Notes: generated by a model from the letters alone, not told the origin. Counted from the first letter of the stretch, positions 35,024 through 45,026 are shown. The stretch is 64,000 nt of DNA from Fusobacteria bacterium ZRK30 (GCA_024628785.1 CP102405.1:186001-250000), one strand, 5' to 3'. Numbers and translations: made by a program.

Positions 35024-36100
35024 TCAATATTCTGCCTTATTCATCGCTACTAGCCCTATACCTATAAAGATAAGGTTTGGCATCCATGCTCCCATAAGGG
35101 GGGACAGGATTCCTCCCATGGCTACCGCTTCAAAACTAGCCTGAACAATATAATAACCATAACCAAAAGCAATACTAAGGGCTATATTTATAGCTGATGA
35201 ACCTCTTACATATCTGCTTCCTAAGGCCAGCCCCAGGATTCCTATAACAACACAGGCAAACGGATAAGCTATTCTCTTATGAAATTCTACATCAAATTCC
35301 TTGGCTTCTCCTCCGGTTTTACGGAGAAGCAATGCTATCCTTTTTAATTCCGTTAAACTTAACTCCTCTTTTCTATATTTAGGAGTCAGGAATAATTTAG
35401 GTTCATCTTTTAACTGTAAATTTATATAGGTTTTATGAAAAACTACTTTTTTTTCATCTATCTTATTTTCATTGGCCCCATCTAATTCCCACCTGCCATC
35501 GTCAGTATATCTTGCTGACTTAGCTGTGATTATAGATTTTATGGCATCAAAGTTTTTACTTAGAATTACTACTTGTACCCCTTTAGCTATATTTTTCTCT
35601 CTGTTTATATAATCAAAATGATAGATATAATCTCCATTCCCCCTGAGGTATACATTGTTTTTTGCTACCGGGATCTTGTCATCATCTATCTGGTTTTTTC
35701 TCTTTAACTCCCTGGCTGTCTTTAAGCCTTCCGGCTGCAGAGAATTACTGATATAAAAAACTCCTCCTGCCATTATAAATGTAGCAATTATAGGCAGAAG
35801 AACTATCCTTCTAAAACTGATCCCAGAAGTTTTTAAGGCTATAACCTCTAGACTGCTGGCCATCTTATTTATCGTTATCAATCCACCTAACAGTGCTGCC
35901 AGTGGGGAGACCTGTACCAAAATACCGGGGATCAGTGCTGCCATATACTTGGCACCTTCAATAGTTGTCATCCTTCCGGAAGTAACATAATTTATTACTT
36001 TAAAAATCTGGGATAGTACAAAAATCCCTATAAAAGCAAAGAGGGATAATAGAACTGACTTTATAAATTTAACTATTATATATCTATCTATTTTTTTCAT
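35024..36100 (-). CDS. lptG: LPS export permease LptG
   Basis: 358-residue YjgP/YjgQ-family inner-membrane protein. Three N-terminal helices (KSVLLSLFAFIGIFVLSQIF, PGILVQVSPLAALLGGLITINKMASSLEVIALKTSGISF), a periplasmic jellyroll-like middle, and three C-terminal helices (RIAYPFACVVIGILGLALGSR). With LptF and the ATPase LptB it extracts lipopolysaccharide from the inner membrane. It starts in the base after the lptF stop. The LptG/LptF names rest on gene order and could be swapped. Confidence 0.9.
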   Translation of the reverse strand: MKKIDRYIIVKFIKSVLLSLFAFIGIFVLSQIFKVINYVTSGRMTTIEGAKYMAALIPGILVQVSPLAALLGGLITINKMASSLEVIALKTSGISFRRIVLLPIIATFIMAGGVFYISNSLQPEGLKTARELKRKNQIDDDKIPVAKNNVYLRGNGDYIYHFDYINREKNIAKGVQVVILSKNFDAIKSIITAKSARYTDDGRWELDGANENKIDEKKVVFHKTYINLQLKDEPKLFLTPKYRKEELSLTELKRIALLLRKTGGEAKEFDVEFHKRIAYPFACVVIGILGLALGSRYVRGSSAINIALSIAFGYGYYIVQASFEAVAMGGILSPLMGAWMPNLIFIGIGLVAMNKAEY

Positions 36101-37192
36101 CTATCCCCTCCTTACCTTTCTAAGATACATAGTTCCTGTAAGAGTTGCTAATAGTAAATTAGGAAACCAAATGGCTATTACCGGATCGACCGCCCCTTTA
36201 CTGGATAACACTATTCCTACATTGAATAAAGTTATATATAGAAAAATAACTGCCATACTCAGTCCGTAGCTGACACTTTTCCCGCTTCTATGGTGTCCCA
36301 AAGAAAACAATACCCCCAGGATTCCTAAAAATACTGCCGAGAATGGAGATGCTAATTTTTTCTGCAGCTCTACCTTATAGGGCAATATCTCTTCAGCTAC
36401 ACTGTTATTCTCCTTCATTTTTTTTATATTTTTTAGGAGCATTGCCACAGACATGGTATCTATCTCCTTTATATCTACATCAAAATCAGAGAGAAACGAG
36501 GTCAACGGATGAACCTGACTCTCAAAACTCCCCCTTAACTTTTCCTTTCCCTCTTCGTCTAATTGATAGAAAGTGGCATCTTTTAAAGTCATAGCCCCAT
36601 CTTTCCAAATAGTTCTGTCTGCCAGCATAACATTAGGATAGATGTCTTTCTCACTTTTTTGAAAAATAACAACATCCTTTGCCTGGTTTGTTTTGGGATC
36701 TAGCGTATCTATGTAGATACTATATTCTCCTACATTTTCCAAAAACGTCTTCTCAGTCAATTGAAATGACGGTGTTTCAGTAGCAATTTTTACCCCTAAT
36801 GTCTCCGCTCTCATAAAAGATTCAGGTATTATTTTTTCCTGCAAAAAAATAGTAAGAAAAAATATCCCTACCGACATAAAAAACGGTACTTTCAATATCT
36901 TGTTCAGACTCATCCCTATAGATACCATAGCCACACTTTCACTGGTTGAAGTAAGCTTATTATAGGTTATCATTACCCCTAGAAAAAATCCCATGGGAAT
37001 CGTCTGAGATAATATTGGAGGAATGTAGTAGGTAAGCAGGTGGAGCATATCTAATGCCGGCACCCTCTTAACCAAAATACTTTCCATCATCTTTACCATC
37101 ATCTCTATTAAAAATATAAAGGTGAATAGACTTATCCCAAACAAAACAGGCATCTTTAATTGATTAAACAAATATTTATCTATTATTTTCAT
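36101..37192 (-). CDS. lptF: LPS export permease LptF
   Basis: 363 residues, same fold as LptG: FGISLFTFIFLIEMMVKMMESI, the SQTIPMGFFLGVMITYNKLTSTSESVAMVSIGMS coupling-helix region, a periplasmic domain of about 150 residues, and C-terminal KLASPFSAVFLGILGVLFSLGHH helices. It forms the transmembrane part of the LptBFG pump. It follows cvpA by ten bases. Confidence 0.9.
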   Translation of the reverse strand: MKIIDKYLFNQLKMPVLFGISLFTFIFLIEMMVKMMESILVKRVPALDMLHLLTYYIPPILSQTIPMGFFLGVMITYNKLTSTSESVAMVSIGMSLNKILKVPFFMSVGIFFLTIFLQEKIIPESFMRAETLGVKIATETPSFQLTEKTFLENVGEYSIYIDTLDPKTNQAKDVVIFQKSEKDIYPNVMLADRTIWKDGAMTLKDATFYQLDEEGKEKLRGSFESQVHPLTSFLSDFDVDIKEIDTMSVAMLLKNIKKMKENNSVAEEILPYKVELQKKLASPFSAVFLGILGVLFSLGHHRSGKSVSYGLSMAVIFLYITLFNVGIVLSSKGAVDPVIAIWFPNLLLATLTGTMYLRKVRRG

Positions 37193-37202
37193 AAAATACC
37201 CC

Positions 37203-37754
37203 TTATTTTGACATATATTCTTTAATTTGTTTTTCTACACTTTTTCTAAATTCAAGCTCCTCTAACTTCTCTTTTACAGCATCAGGATAATACCCCTCTA
37301 ACTTTGTGACATTCTTCAGGAAAAATTTATTTATCCTGCTGTCTTTTGAATACCCTTCCATCTCTGAAACCATACTGGAGAGTAAGTTAAAAAATATTAA
37401 AAGTACAAATATTATAAAAGATCCCTTTAATCCTCCTAAAATGCCACCTAAAACACTATCTGTTAATCCCATGAACATCTTAGGAAGAACTTTTCTTAAG
37501 ACAGATAGTATAGCAGAAGTCACTATATAGAGCCCCACTAAAAGAGCCAGATAAGTTAAAAAATATACAACATTGTGCTCTTTCATTTTGATACTGTCAC
37601 TGATATAGTTATAGACATAGGGGGTCCACTTTTTTGCTAACACTACATTTAATATCAAAATAAAAAATGATAGAACCTCAAAGAAAAAACCCTTTTTAAA
37701 ACCTATTAATACTCCTAAAATCAGTATAACTCCAGCTATAATATCTATATACAT
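37203..37754 (-). CDS. CvpA-family membrane protein
   Basis: 183 residues with four membrane helices in the first 120: DIIAGVILILGVLIGFKKGFF is the conserved CvpA start and LTDSVLGGILGGLKG the second conserved loop. A charged C-terminal tail follows. E. coli CvpA is needed for colicin V production and envelope homeostasis; the exact role is unclear. It lies between an rRNA methyltransferase and lptF with gaps of about ten bases. Confidence 0.85.
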   Translation of the reverse strand: MYIDIIAGVILILGVLIGFKKGFFFEVLSFFILILNVVLAKKWTPYVYNYISDSIKMKEHNVVYFLTYLALLVGLYIVTSAILSVLRKVLPKMFMGLTDSVLGGILGGLKGSFIIFVLLIFFNLLSSMVSEMEGYSKDSRINKFFLKNVTKLEGYYPDAVKEKLEELEFRKSVEKQIKEYMSK

Positions 37755-37763
37755 TAACTCCTC

Positions 37764-38945
37764 CTATCTTTCAATAACTCTTACCCAAAGAGCCTTTAAA
37801 TATAGTGTTTCAGGCACATGTAATACCCATGGGTGATCTGCAGGCTGATAATTTATTCCTATTACCTCTAAACATAAACCATTTTTAGAAGCTGCCATCC
37901 TTGTCACTTCCATTATATCCTCTAAACTCATATGATAAGCACAAGTTATAACTCCTAATATTCCCCCTGTTTCCATCATCTTAAAACTATCTACACATAG
38001 TTTGTAGAAGAAATCTCTTCCCCTCTGTATATCTATTTTCTTCTTGATAAGTGAAGGAGGATCTAGAGTTATTACATCATACTTTTCCCCTCTATTTGAT
38101 AGTGTTTTTAAGATAGAGAAAGCATCTCCCTCTACCACTTCAAATTTATTTTCAAAACCATTTAATTCATAGTTTTCTAAACATAGTTCTAAAGCATGTG
38201 GGTTTTTATCCACAGCTACAACTTTTTGACATCCCTCAGCAAGTGCAGCCACAGAGAATCCGCCACTAGATGAAAATACATCTAAAAATCTGGTATTGGA
38301 GTTTAAAAATGGTCTTATGAATTTTCTAGAGTCTCTCTGATCCAGGAAAAAACCGGTCTTTTGCCCGTCAATTATATCCACAGTATACTTTAAACCATTA
38401 TCTTCCATAGTAATTCTATCTGGGATATCACCGTATATTACACCGGTCTTTTGCTCTACTCCCTCATGGGTTCTATTTTCTACATCACTTCTCTCATAGA
38501 TTCCCTTTGTTTTTGTCACTTTTTTCAACGCATTTATGATCTCTTGACGAAACGCCTCTACACCTGAATTTCTGAATTGTACCGATAAATATTTATCAAA
38601 TTTATCTACAATTAATCCCGGTATTCCGTCAGCTTCTGAGAAAAATACCCTGATACAATTAGTTTCTTCATTTAAATATTTTCTTTTATCATATGCAACC
38701 TTTATCTTATTTAATATAAACTTCTTATCTATAGTTTCTTCCTTAGTTGTTAAAACCCTTACCAAAGCATTTGTATTTTCTACAACATATCCACGACCAA
38801 TAAATGTAAGGTCTTCACTACATACATCTACTATATCTCCAGTTTTAACTGTTCCCATTATTTGCTTTATCTCATCTTTAAATACATTTGGATAAAAATT
38901 CTGAATCTTCTTTTCTTTACCTTTTTTCAACATAACTCTTGCCAT
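37764..38945 (-). CDS. RlmI-like class I SAM-dependent RNA methyltransferase with PUA domain
   Basis: 393 residues. The N-terminal part (LKKGKEKKIQNFYPNVFKDEI) is the PUA RNA-binding domain of the RlmI/YccW group. The catalytic part has DGQKTGFFLDQRDSRKFI, the SAM-binding loop FLDVFSSSGGFSVAAL, AVDKNPHAL and the DPPSLIKKK motif typical of cytosine-C5 rRNA methyltransferases; HPWVLHVPETLYLKALWVRV ends it. Probable 23S rRNA modification. The ATG at 38945, five bases after GAGGAGAT, is preferred over a TTG upstream. Confidence 0.88.
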   Translation of the reverse strand: MARVMLKKGKEKKIQNFYPNVFKDEIKQIMGTVKTGDIVDVCSEDLTFIGRGYVVENTNALVRVLTTKEETIDKKFILNKIKVAYDKRKYLNEETNCIRVFFSEADGIPGLIVDKFDKYLSVQFRNSGVEAFRQEIINALKKVTKTKGIYERSDVENRTHEGVEQKTGVIYGDIPDRITMEDNGLKYTVDIIDGQKTGFFLDQRDSRKFIRPFLNSNTRFLDVFSSSGGFSVAALAEGCQKVVAVDKNPHALELCLENYELNGFENKFEVVEGDAFSILKTLSNRGEKYDVITLDPPSLIKKKIDIQRGRDFFYKLCVDSFKMMETGGILGVITCAYHMSLEDIMEVTRMAASKNGLCLEVIGINYQPADHPWVLHVPETLYLKALWVRVIER

Positions 38946-38989
38946 TTTATATCTCCTCAAAACCTTTTTTAATTTTTTTTATACTCTTA

Positions 38990-38998
38990 ATTATAACA
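38990..38998 (-). promoter_or_regulatory. Extended -10 promoter of rlmI-like-cvpA-lptF-lptG
   Basis: TGTTATAAT on the minus strand: a perfect -10 box with the TGn extension. No good -35 box is seen at the right distance, as often with extended -10 promoters. Confidence 0.55.
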
Positions 38999-39042
38999 CA
39001 AACCGTTATTTTAATTCTTATAAAATTTCAGCTAAAATATCA

Positions 39043-39076
39043 AAAGGCTGATTCAATATCTATTGAACCAGCCTTT
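39043..39076 (-). terminator. Terminator of secDF
   Basis: Sixteen-base arms with one mismatch (core AAAGGCTG/CAGCCTTT). On the minus strand it is followed by TTGATATTTT, a weak T-run. Confidence 0.6.
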
Positions 39077-39149
39077 CTTATAATTAAGACTATCCCTAAT
39101 TCTCTCTTTTATTTTTACCTATCAACATAAATATTAAAAATTTAACTTC

Positions 39150-40043
39150 TTAATTATGCCCGATATCGCTTAACTTTTCATCCTTATCTAATAGATAGAT
39201 AACTGGACTGGCCAAGAAGATAGATGAATAAGTTCCTATTAATACTCCTATTAATAGAGTTGTGATAAACACCTTTAAACTAGCTCCTCCAAATATCAAG
39301 ATAGCCAGAACTGCTAAGAATGTTGTAAATGAAGTATTGATCGATCTAGTCAAAGTCTGATTGACACTTAGGTCTACTGCTTCGGCTAATGTACTTGCCT
39401 TCTTCTTTTTCAACACTTCTCTGATCCTGTCAAACACTACTATCGTATCATTTATAGAATATCCTAAGATAGTTAAAACTGCAGCTATAAATGGTGTATT
39501 TACTTCATACCCTAATAATGCAATTCCTCCTACAGCTATTATTACATCATGGAAAAGAGCTAATACTGCTGCTAATGCAAATTTAAACTCAAATCTAATG
39601 GTGATATACCCGACTATTAAAAACAGTCCCACCAATAAAGCTATTATTGCCGTACTCTTTAATTCTTCTCCTACAGAAGCTCCTACCTTGTCAGATCTCA
39701 AGAGGTCATATTTCCCGGCTTTCTCTTCTAAGTCTTTCATAAAGTTATTTTTTACATCCTCACTCATCTCTGGCGTTCTTACGATAACTACGTTACCATC
39801 AGAGACCTGTACTTTCCTGCTGTTATTATCTAACTGCGGGATCTCCTTAGAGATCTCATTTAATATTGGATTCAATTCCTTCAATTCCATAGTCTTTTCA
39901 AATTTAACTTGAATAAGGTTTCCACCAGTAAAATCAAGGCCATAGTTTACACCTTTAAATACCAATGCCGATAAAGCTAATACCACTAATATAGTTGAGA
40001 ATGTAAAGAATTTTTTTCTATTTTCAATTATTTTTATTTTCAC
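39150..40043 (-). CDS. secF: Protein-export membrane protein SecF
   Basis: 297 residues with six membrane helices. GLDFTGGNLIQVKF after the first helix is the SecF signature; VGASVGEELKSTAIIALLVGLFLI and YSINDTIVVFDRIRE are the conserved later helices. With SecD it uses the ion gradient to pull secreted proteins across the membrane after SecA. It starts with GTG after AGGGGG, two bases after secD. Confidence 0.95.
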   Translation of the reverse strand: MKIKIIENRKKFFTFSTILVVLALSALVFKGVNYGLDFTGGNLIQVKFEKTMELKELNPILNEISKEIPQLDNNSRKVQVSDGNVVIVRTPEMSEDVKNNFMKDLEEKAGKYDLLRSDKVGASVGEELKSTAIIALLVGLFLIVGYITIRFEFKFALAAVLALFHDVIIAVGGIALLGYEVNTPFIAAVLTILGYSINDTIVVFDRIREVLKKKKASTLAEAVDLSVNQTLTRSINTSFTTFLAVLAILIFGGASLKVFITTLLIGVLIGTYSSIFLASPVIYLLDKDEKLSDIGHN

Positions 40044-40045
40044 TA

Positions 40046-41275
40046 TTATTTCCCCCTAACACCAAACAAGCTTGGCTTATCTATTTTAAATAACATTGTA
40101 AATCCTCTAAGTAATACCTTAGTTATTGTTATAGCTGTAAACATCGATGCAAGTACACCGATAGTCAGTGTTACTGCAAATCCTTTTACAGGTCCCGTTC
40201 CTAAAGTGAATAAGATCGTTGTTATTATAAGGGTTGTGATATTTGAGTCCATTATTGTACTGAACGCCTTCTTAAATCCTGCCTCTATAGAAGCCATTAC
40301 TGTATTTCCAAATCTTAACTCTTCCTTTATCCTTTCAAATATAATTACATTGGCGTCTACTGCCATTCCTACTGAAAGGATGATCCCTGCAATACCTGGT
40401 AATGTAAGGGTAGCATCAAAGAAATTAAGTGTTGCAAAGGTAATAAGACCAAAACAAACAAGTGCCAAGTTAGCTACTAATCCTGGTAATCTATAGAAGA
40501 CCATCATAAATACAGCGATAAGTCCTATTGCTATAATTCCAGCTGTTTCTGATTGAGCGATAGATTCATCTCCCAATGTAGCTCCTACTGATCTAGTTTC
40601 CAAGATCTCAGCCTTCACCGGTAAAGCTCCTGCATTTAATAATGATGCAGTATTTTTAGCTTCTTCAGCTGTATAGTTTCCTGTGATAACTCCTTGTCCG
40701 CCAGCTATCTCACTGTTGATTCTAGGAGCAGTCTGGATTACTCCATCCATTGTGATAGCAAGTTGTTTTCCTATATTGTTTCTAGTTATCTCAGCAAATT
40801 TAGCTGCTCCATCCAGAGTCATTTCAAATGAAATTTGTGGTCTTCCTAAATTATCATAAGATACTGCTGCTGATTTTAATGCTCCACCAGTCAATAAAGT
40901 TTCTCCCAATGTCCCATCTGCATTTTGGATCTTAAATTCCATAAGTGCAGTTTTACCGATCATGTCTATAGCTTGTTCTGTATCAGTTATTCCAGGCAAT
41001 TCAACCATTACCCTTTTATCTCCCACTTTTTGTACAGAAGATTCCGATACTCCTAAACCATTTACCCTTCTATTTAATACTTCAATAAGTCTTCCCATCG
41101 CTTCATTGTCTAACTTTTGTCCCTCTTCCGGTTTCGCTTCGAGTAACACATATACTCCACCCTTTAGATCCAATCCTAATTTTACTGGTTTAGTCACTGT
41201 AAACCATGCAGCACTCAGTACAACTATTGCCACAAACATTATTCTGTACATATATCCTTTTCTCATTCTAGCCAC
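40046..41275 (-). CDS. secD: Protein-export membrane protein SecD
   Basis: 409 residues with an N-terminal helix, a periplasmic P1 domain and five C-terminal helices. VKLGLDLKGGVYVLLEA is the SecD signature and AVDANVIIFERIKEELR the conserved ion-path helix. It is shorter than E. coli SecD (about 615), as in many low-GC bacteria. It starts with GTG eight bases after GGAGG; an ATG three codons later is poorly spaced. Confidence 0.95.
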   Translation of the reverse strand: MARMRKGYMYRIMFVAIVVLSAAWFTVTKPVKLGLDLKGGVYVLLEAKPEEGQKLDNEAMGRLIEVLNRRVNGLGVSESSVQKVGDKRVMVELPGITDTEQAIDMIGKTALMEFKIQNADGTLGETLLTGGALKSAAVSYDNLGRPQISFEMTLDGAAKFAEITRNNIGKQLAITMDGVIQTAPRINSEIAGGQGVITGNYTAEEAKNTASLLNAGALPVKAEILETRSVGATLGDESIAQSETAGIIAIGLIAVFMMVFYRLPGLVANLALVCFGLITFATLNFFDATLTLPGIAGIILSVGMAVDANVIIFERIKEELRFGNTVMASIEAGFKKAFSTIMDSNITTLIITTILFTLGTGPVKGFAVTLTIGVLASMFTAITITKVLLRGFTMLFKIDKPSLFGVRGK

Positions 41276-41308
41276 TTTTCCTGCCTCCCCTAACGGCTTT
41301 TAGCCGAA

Positions 41309-41432
41309 TTATTCAAAGTTCTTAATTTACACAGTGAATTTCTATCTCAAAACCCTATGTTTACGCAGTAAACTAATAGCATTTTGGTGATACCATTCCC
41401 TGGCAGATACTTTGGTGATACCTTTTATAGAT
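41309..41432 (+). repeat. Modular intergenic repeat, copy C (two modules and tail)
   Basis: Two units, TTCTTAATTTACACAGTGAA and ATCTCAAAACCCTATG with GTTTAC-GCA-GTAAAC, then the tail ATTTTGGTGATACCATTCCC and a second TTTGGTGATACC. It is closest in sequence to the last module of the copy near 19861. It lies between ruvX and secD. Confidence 0.65.
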
Positions 41433-41484
41433 AATAGTTGATAATTAAAAATTTAATTTCCAACTTTTTACCTTGATTTTTTTC

Positions 41485-41904
41485 CTATCTTTTCATATCC
41501 AGATAAGTTTGTAAAATAATTGCGGCGGCTACCTGATCAACTGTTTTCCTCTTGTTTATCGCACCCTTTACACCATTATTCTGTAACATTTTATCGGCTG
41601 ATACAGTCGATAATCTCTCATCTATCTCTATAAATTCCAATCCATCTATCTTTTTATTCAGCTTTTCCATAAATTCTCTTACTTTTTCAGCCTGACGTTT
41701 TTCTGTTCCATCCAGACTCTTTGGAATACCAATAACTATACTCTTGGTGTTGTGCTCCTCACAGAGTTCTTTTACCCTCTTTACAGCCTTGGTTTTTCTC
41801 CTGTCTATTACTTCTAAAGGGGTTGCTATCATACCCATTATATCAGATTTAGCCACTCCTATCCTTACATCTCCTACATCTAGAGACAGATATTTTTTAA
41901 ACAT
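41485..41904 (-). CDS. ruvX: Putative Holliday junction resolvase RuvX (YqgF)
   Basis: 139 residues of the YqgF fold. YLSLDVGDVRIGVAKSD holds the first catalytic aspartate, VIGIPKSLDGTE the conserved loop, and FIEIDERLSTVSAD the second acid; VDQVAAAIILQTYL ends the RNase-H-like core. Related proteins also act on rRNA ends, so the DNA role is inference. The ATG at 41904 after TAGGAG is used; 24 extra in-frame codons upstream lack an ATG and match nothing. Confidence 0.9.
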   Translation of the reverse strand: MFKKYLSLDVGDVRIGVAKSDIMGMIATPLEVIDRRKTKAVKRVKELCEEHNTKSIVIGIPKSLDGTEKRQAEKVREFMEKLNKKIDGLEFIEIDERLSTVSADKMLQNNGVKGAINKRKTVDQVAAAIILQTYLDMKR

Positions 41905-42001
41905 AATTTCTCCTATTTTCACTTCTTTTTCCACCACTAATTCCCATGGGTTAAAATCAAAAACTTTTGCCACCAATTTACATTAGTTTTTTCAAAAAAC
42001 A

Positions 42002-42143
42002 TTTTGGAACACAGAGGTATACCGAGAGGTTATACGAGTATTAATTTTTTTCATACTTAATGAAAAAATTAAATGTATAATTAGAGTTTCACAGAGGTTT
42101 TCTCCGTATAACTTTTTTTATCCTCTGTGTAGCTCCGTGACCA
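42002..42143. repeat. Dispersed CTCTGTG-type intergenic repeat, copy 2
   Basis: CACAGAGG occurs at 42010-42017 and 42090-42097 and its complement at 42122-42129, so the right half can fold on itself. ATTAGAGTTTCACAG and GCTCCGTGACCAATTTTTT align with parts of the block at 16297-16435. It lies just after alaS; an AT-only hairpin at 42041-42072 might terminate alaS. Confidence 0.5.
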
Positions 42144-42156
42144 ATTTTTTAGAAAA

Positions 42157-44781
42157 TTAAAGTTTTTCTTCTAATAGAGTTCTTGCCACCTCTAAAGCTT
42201 CAGGAACTTTATCTCCAGTTTTTCCCCCTGCTTGGGCGAAATCCGGTCTTCCTCCACCATTTCCATCAGCGATTTTAGCGATTTCACGAACCAGGTCTCC
42301 GGCTTTTACCTTCCCCATAAGATCTTTAGTTACTCCTACAGCAAATACAGCTTTCCCATTATCCGTTCCTAAGATCACTACACAGCTACCTAATTTATCT
42401 TTGGCTTTATCTACGATCTCACGGAGTCCGCCAGCTTCTTTACCTTTAAATCCGGAAATTAAAACTTTTACACCGTTGATTTCCTCTACATTGTCAAATA
42501 ATGAGTTAGCTTCATATCCGGCTAATTTAGATTTAAGTGCTTCAACTTCTTTATTGGCTGCCTTTAAGTCTTCTACTACCTTATTTGCTTTAGCAATTAA
42601 ATGCCCGTGATAAGGATCTGACTTCAATATCTTCGCCAATTCAACTATACCATCTTCCATCTCATTTACTACCTTATACGAAGTAAATCCTGTTGTTGCC
42701 TCTATTCTTCTTACTCCGGCAGCAATTCCAGTTTCAGTCAATATATTAAATAATCCAATCTCTCCAGTTCTTTCTACATGAGTTCCCCCACATAATTCCA
42801 TAGAGAATCCAGGTATTTCTACAACTCTTACTTTACTTCCGTACTTGTCTCCAAATAACATTGTTGCACCTTTTTCTTTAGCTTCATCCATTGTAAGTTC
42901 TTCAATACTTAAAGGAACATTTCTGAATATTTGTTCATTTACAATTTTTTCTACTTCTTTTATCTGGTCCCTTGTTGCAGCTTCATAGTGAGTAAAATCA
43001 AATCTTAATCTATCTTGCGATACCAGTGATCCTGCCTGCTGTACATGGTCTCCAAGAACTTCTTTTAAAGCTTTGTGTAATATATGTGTTGCAGTATGGT
43101 TTCTCTTAATCTCTATTCTTCTATGTTTATTGATAGATAACTCTAACTCTAAACCTTTTTTCAGCTTATTTCCACCCTCTGCCATCTTTACAGTATGGAT
43201 AAATATATCTTTTTGCTTTCTCACACTTGTAACTGCTCCAAAAATATCTTCTCCGATTATTTTCCCAGTATCTGTAGATTGTCCACCTGACTCAGCATAA
43301 AACGGGGTTTTATCGAAAATTATTGTATAGTTTCCTTCATTGTTATCTTTTACGTTTAATATTTTAGCTTTTGTTTTAAACACTTCATAACCAACAAAGT
43401 CAGTTTTCCCGTGTTTATCAAAAAACTCTTCTATAAATGAATCCTGCCCGGCTTCTTTTACTACTTCTCTAGATGATCTAGCTCTCTCTCTTTGTTCCTC
43501 CATCTTTGCAAGGTAATCTTCATGAGAAACAGTTACTCCCTCTTCCTCACAAATTTCCTCTGTAAGTTCATATGGGAATCCAAAAGTATCATATAATTTA
43601 AATACTACACCAGCATCTAATTCTGTTTTATTTTCCGATTTAGCTTTTTTAATCTCATCCAATGCGATAACCATCCCTTGATCCAGGGTAGTTGAGAATT
43701 TTTCCTCCTCAATTCTTACCATTTTAACGATGTGATCTTTATTTTTAACTATATCTTTATAAGCTTCTCCCATTAATTCTATTACTGTATCTACTAATTT
43801 ATATAGGAAGTTTTCTTTATTCCCTAATAATCTTCCATGTCTTACTGCACGTCTCAAGATCCTTCTAAGAACATACCCTCTTCCCTCATTAGAAGGTAAG
43901 ATCCCATCACTTATCATAAATGTAATGGCTCTGATGTGGTCAGCTATTACCTTTAATGAGAAGTCAACTTTATCATCTTTTCCAAATGTATATTTAGAAT
44001 TTGTCAGTTCTCCTGCTCTTTCAATAATAGGGAAAATCAGGTCTGTCTCAAAGTTATTAGCTTTTTTCTGAACCATTGCAGCTACTCTCTCAAGACCTGC
44101 TCCTGTATCGATATTTTTCTTTGGTAATGGTTCTAACGACCCATCTTCCATCCTGTTATACTCAGTAAATACCAGGTTCCATATCTCGATAAATCTATCG
44201 TCTGTCCCCTCATCTCCTAATTTCGAGTTTTCGTCTCCTCCATACTCTACTCCCAGGTCTACATGAATTTCACTACAAGGTCCACAAGAACCTACTGGTC
44301 CTGCTGACCACCAGTTATCATCTTCACCTAATCTTACTAATCTTTCCATTGGTACACCAATTTTTTTATTCCAGATCTCTTCAGTTTCATCGTCTGTTGT
44401 AAACACAGATATCCATAACTTTTCTGCATCTAATTTTAATACCTCTGTAATAAATTCCCAAGACCAGGCTATCGCTTCTTCCTTGAAATAATCTCCAAAT
44501 GAAAAGTTTCCTAACATCTCAAAAAAAGTATGATGTCTAGCTGTTCTTCCTACATTTTCAAGGTCATTAGTTCTGATACACTTTTGATGAGTAACCACTC
44601 TCGGTGTAGGAGCTTCTTTTTGTCCTAAAAAATAAGGTTTAAAAGGTACCATTCCAGCTACTGTCAATAACAGCGTGGGATCATCTGGTATCAATGATGC
44701 ACTCTCATAGTGTTTATGCTGTTTCCCTTGAAAAAATTCTATAAATTTTCTTCTGATTTCATTACCCGTTAAATTATTCAT
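42157..44781 (-). CDS. alaS: Alanyl-tRNA synthetase
   Basis: 874 residues, full length. Class II core with FFQGKQHKHYESASLIP, LFTVAGM-like LLLTVAGMVPFKPYFLG and TNDLENVGRTARHHTFFEMLGNFSFGDYFK. Editing domain zinc ligands are RNHTATHILHKAL and CGGTHVERTGEIG, and a C-Ala domain contains GNGGGRPDFAQAGG. It charges tRNA-Ala. The ATG at 44781 lies five bases after GGAGG. Transcription begins about 200 bases upstream (see promoter). Confidence 0.98.
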   Translation of the reverse strand: MNNLTGNEIRRKFIEFFQGKQHKHYESASLIPDDPTLLLTVAGMVPFKPYFLGQKEAPTPRVVTHQKCIRTNDLENVGRTARHHTFFEMLGNFSFGDYFKEEAIAWSWEFITEVLKLDAEKLWISVFTTDDETEEIWNKKIGVPMERLVRLGEDDNWWSAGPVGSCGPCSEIHVDLGVEYGGDENSKLGDEGTDDRFIEIWNLVFTEYNRMEDGSLEPLPKKNIDTGAGLERVAAMVQKKANNFETDLIFPIIERAGELTNSKYTFGKDDKVDFSLKVIADHIRAITFMISDGILPSNEGRGYVLRRILRRAVRHGRLLGNKENFLYKLVDTVIELMGEAYKDIVKNKDHIVKMVRIEEEKFSTTLDQGMVIALDEIKKAKSENKTELDAGVVFKLYDTFGFPYELTEEICEEEGVTVSHEDYLAKMEEQRERARSSREVVKEAGQDSFIEEFFDKHGKTDFVGYEVFKTKAKILNVKDNNEGNYTIIFDKTPFYAESGGQSTDTGKIIGEDIFGAVTSVRKQKDIFIHTVKMAEGGNKLKKGLELELSINKHRRIEIKRNHTATHILHKALKEVLGDHVQQAGSLVSQDRLRFDFTHYEAATRDQIKEVEKIVNEQIFRNVPLSIEELTMDEAKEKGATMLFGDKYGSKVRVVEIPGFSMELCGGTHVERTGEIGLFNILTETGIAAGVRRIEATTGFTSYKVVNEMEDGIVELAKILKSDPYHGHLIAKANKVVEDLKAANKEVEALKSKLAGYEANSLFDNVEEINGVKVLISGFKGKEAGGLREIVDKAKDKLGSCVVILGTDNGKAVFAVGVTKDLMGKVKAGDLVREIAKIADGNGGGRPDFAQAGGKTGDKVPEALEVARTLLEEKL

Positions 44782-44990
44782 CCTATCCTCCAAAATTTAA
44801 ATCTTAAAATTACCCTGAGCCCCTTAATATTTCGACAGATATTTTCATCTCGTCTTTTATCTTAACTCTTTTTTCTATCTTTTCATAAGTTTACAAATCA
44901 CAGCAAATTCTTGTAGTTAAAAAGAATCTCTCAAATGTAAAACTAGAAAACCTTAACAAAAGGAGTTCATATTTATTTTGCTTAATTTTT

Positions 44991-44999
44991 ATTATATCA
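44991..44999 (-). promoter_or_regulatory. Extended -10 promoter of alaS
   Basis: TGATATAAT on the minus strand, a perfect -10 box with TGn extension. It implies a leader of about 200 bases before alaS; I found no T-box consensus or alanine-rich small ORF in it. Confidence 0.5.
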
Positions 45000-45026
45000 C
45001 ATCTGGTTACCGAAAAATCAGATAAT

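Noticed and set aside
41485-41976. N-terminally extended RuvX
   Set aside because: The 24 extra codons contain no ATG and begin at GTG or TTG without good ribosome-site spacing; the ATG at 41904 gives the usual length.
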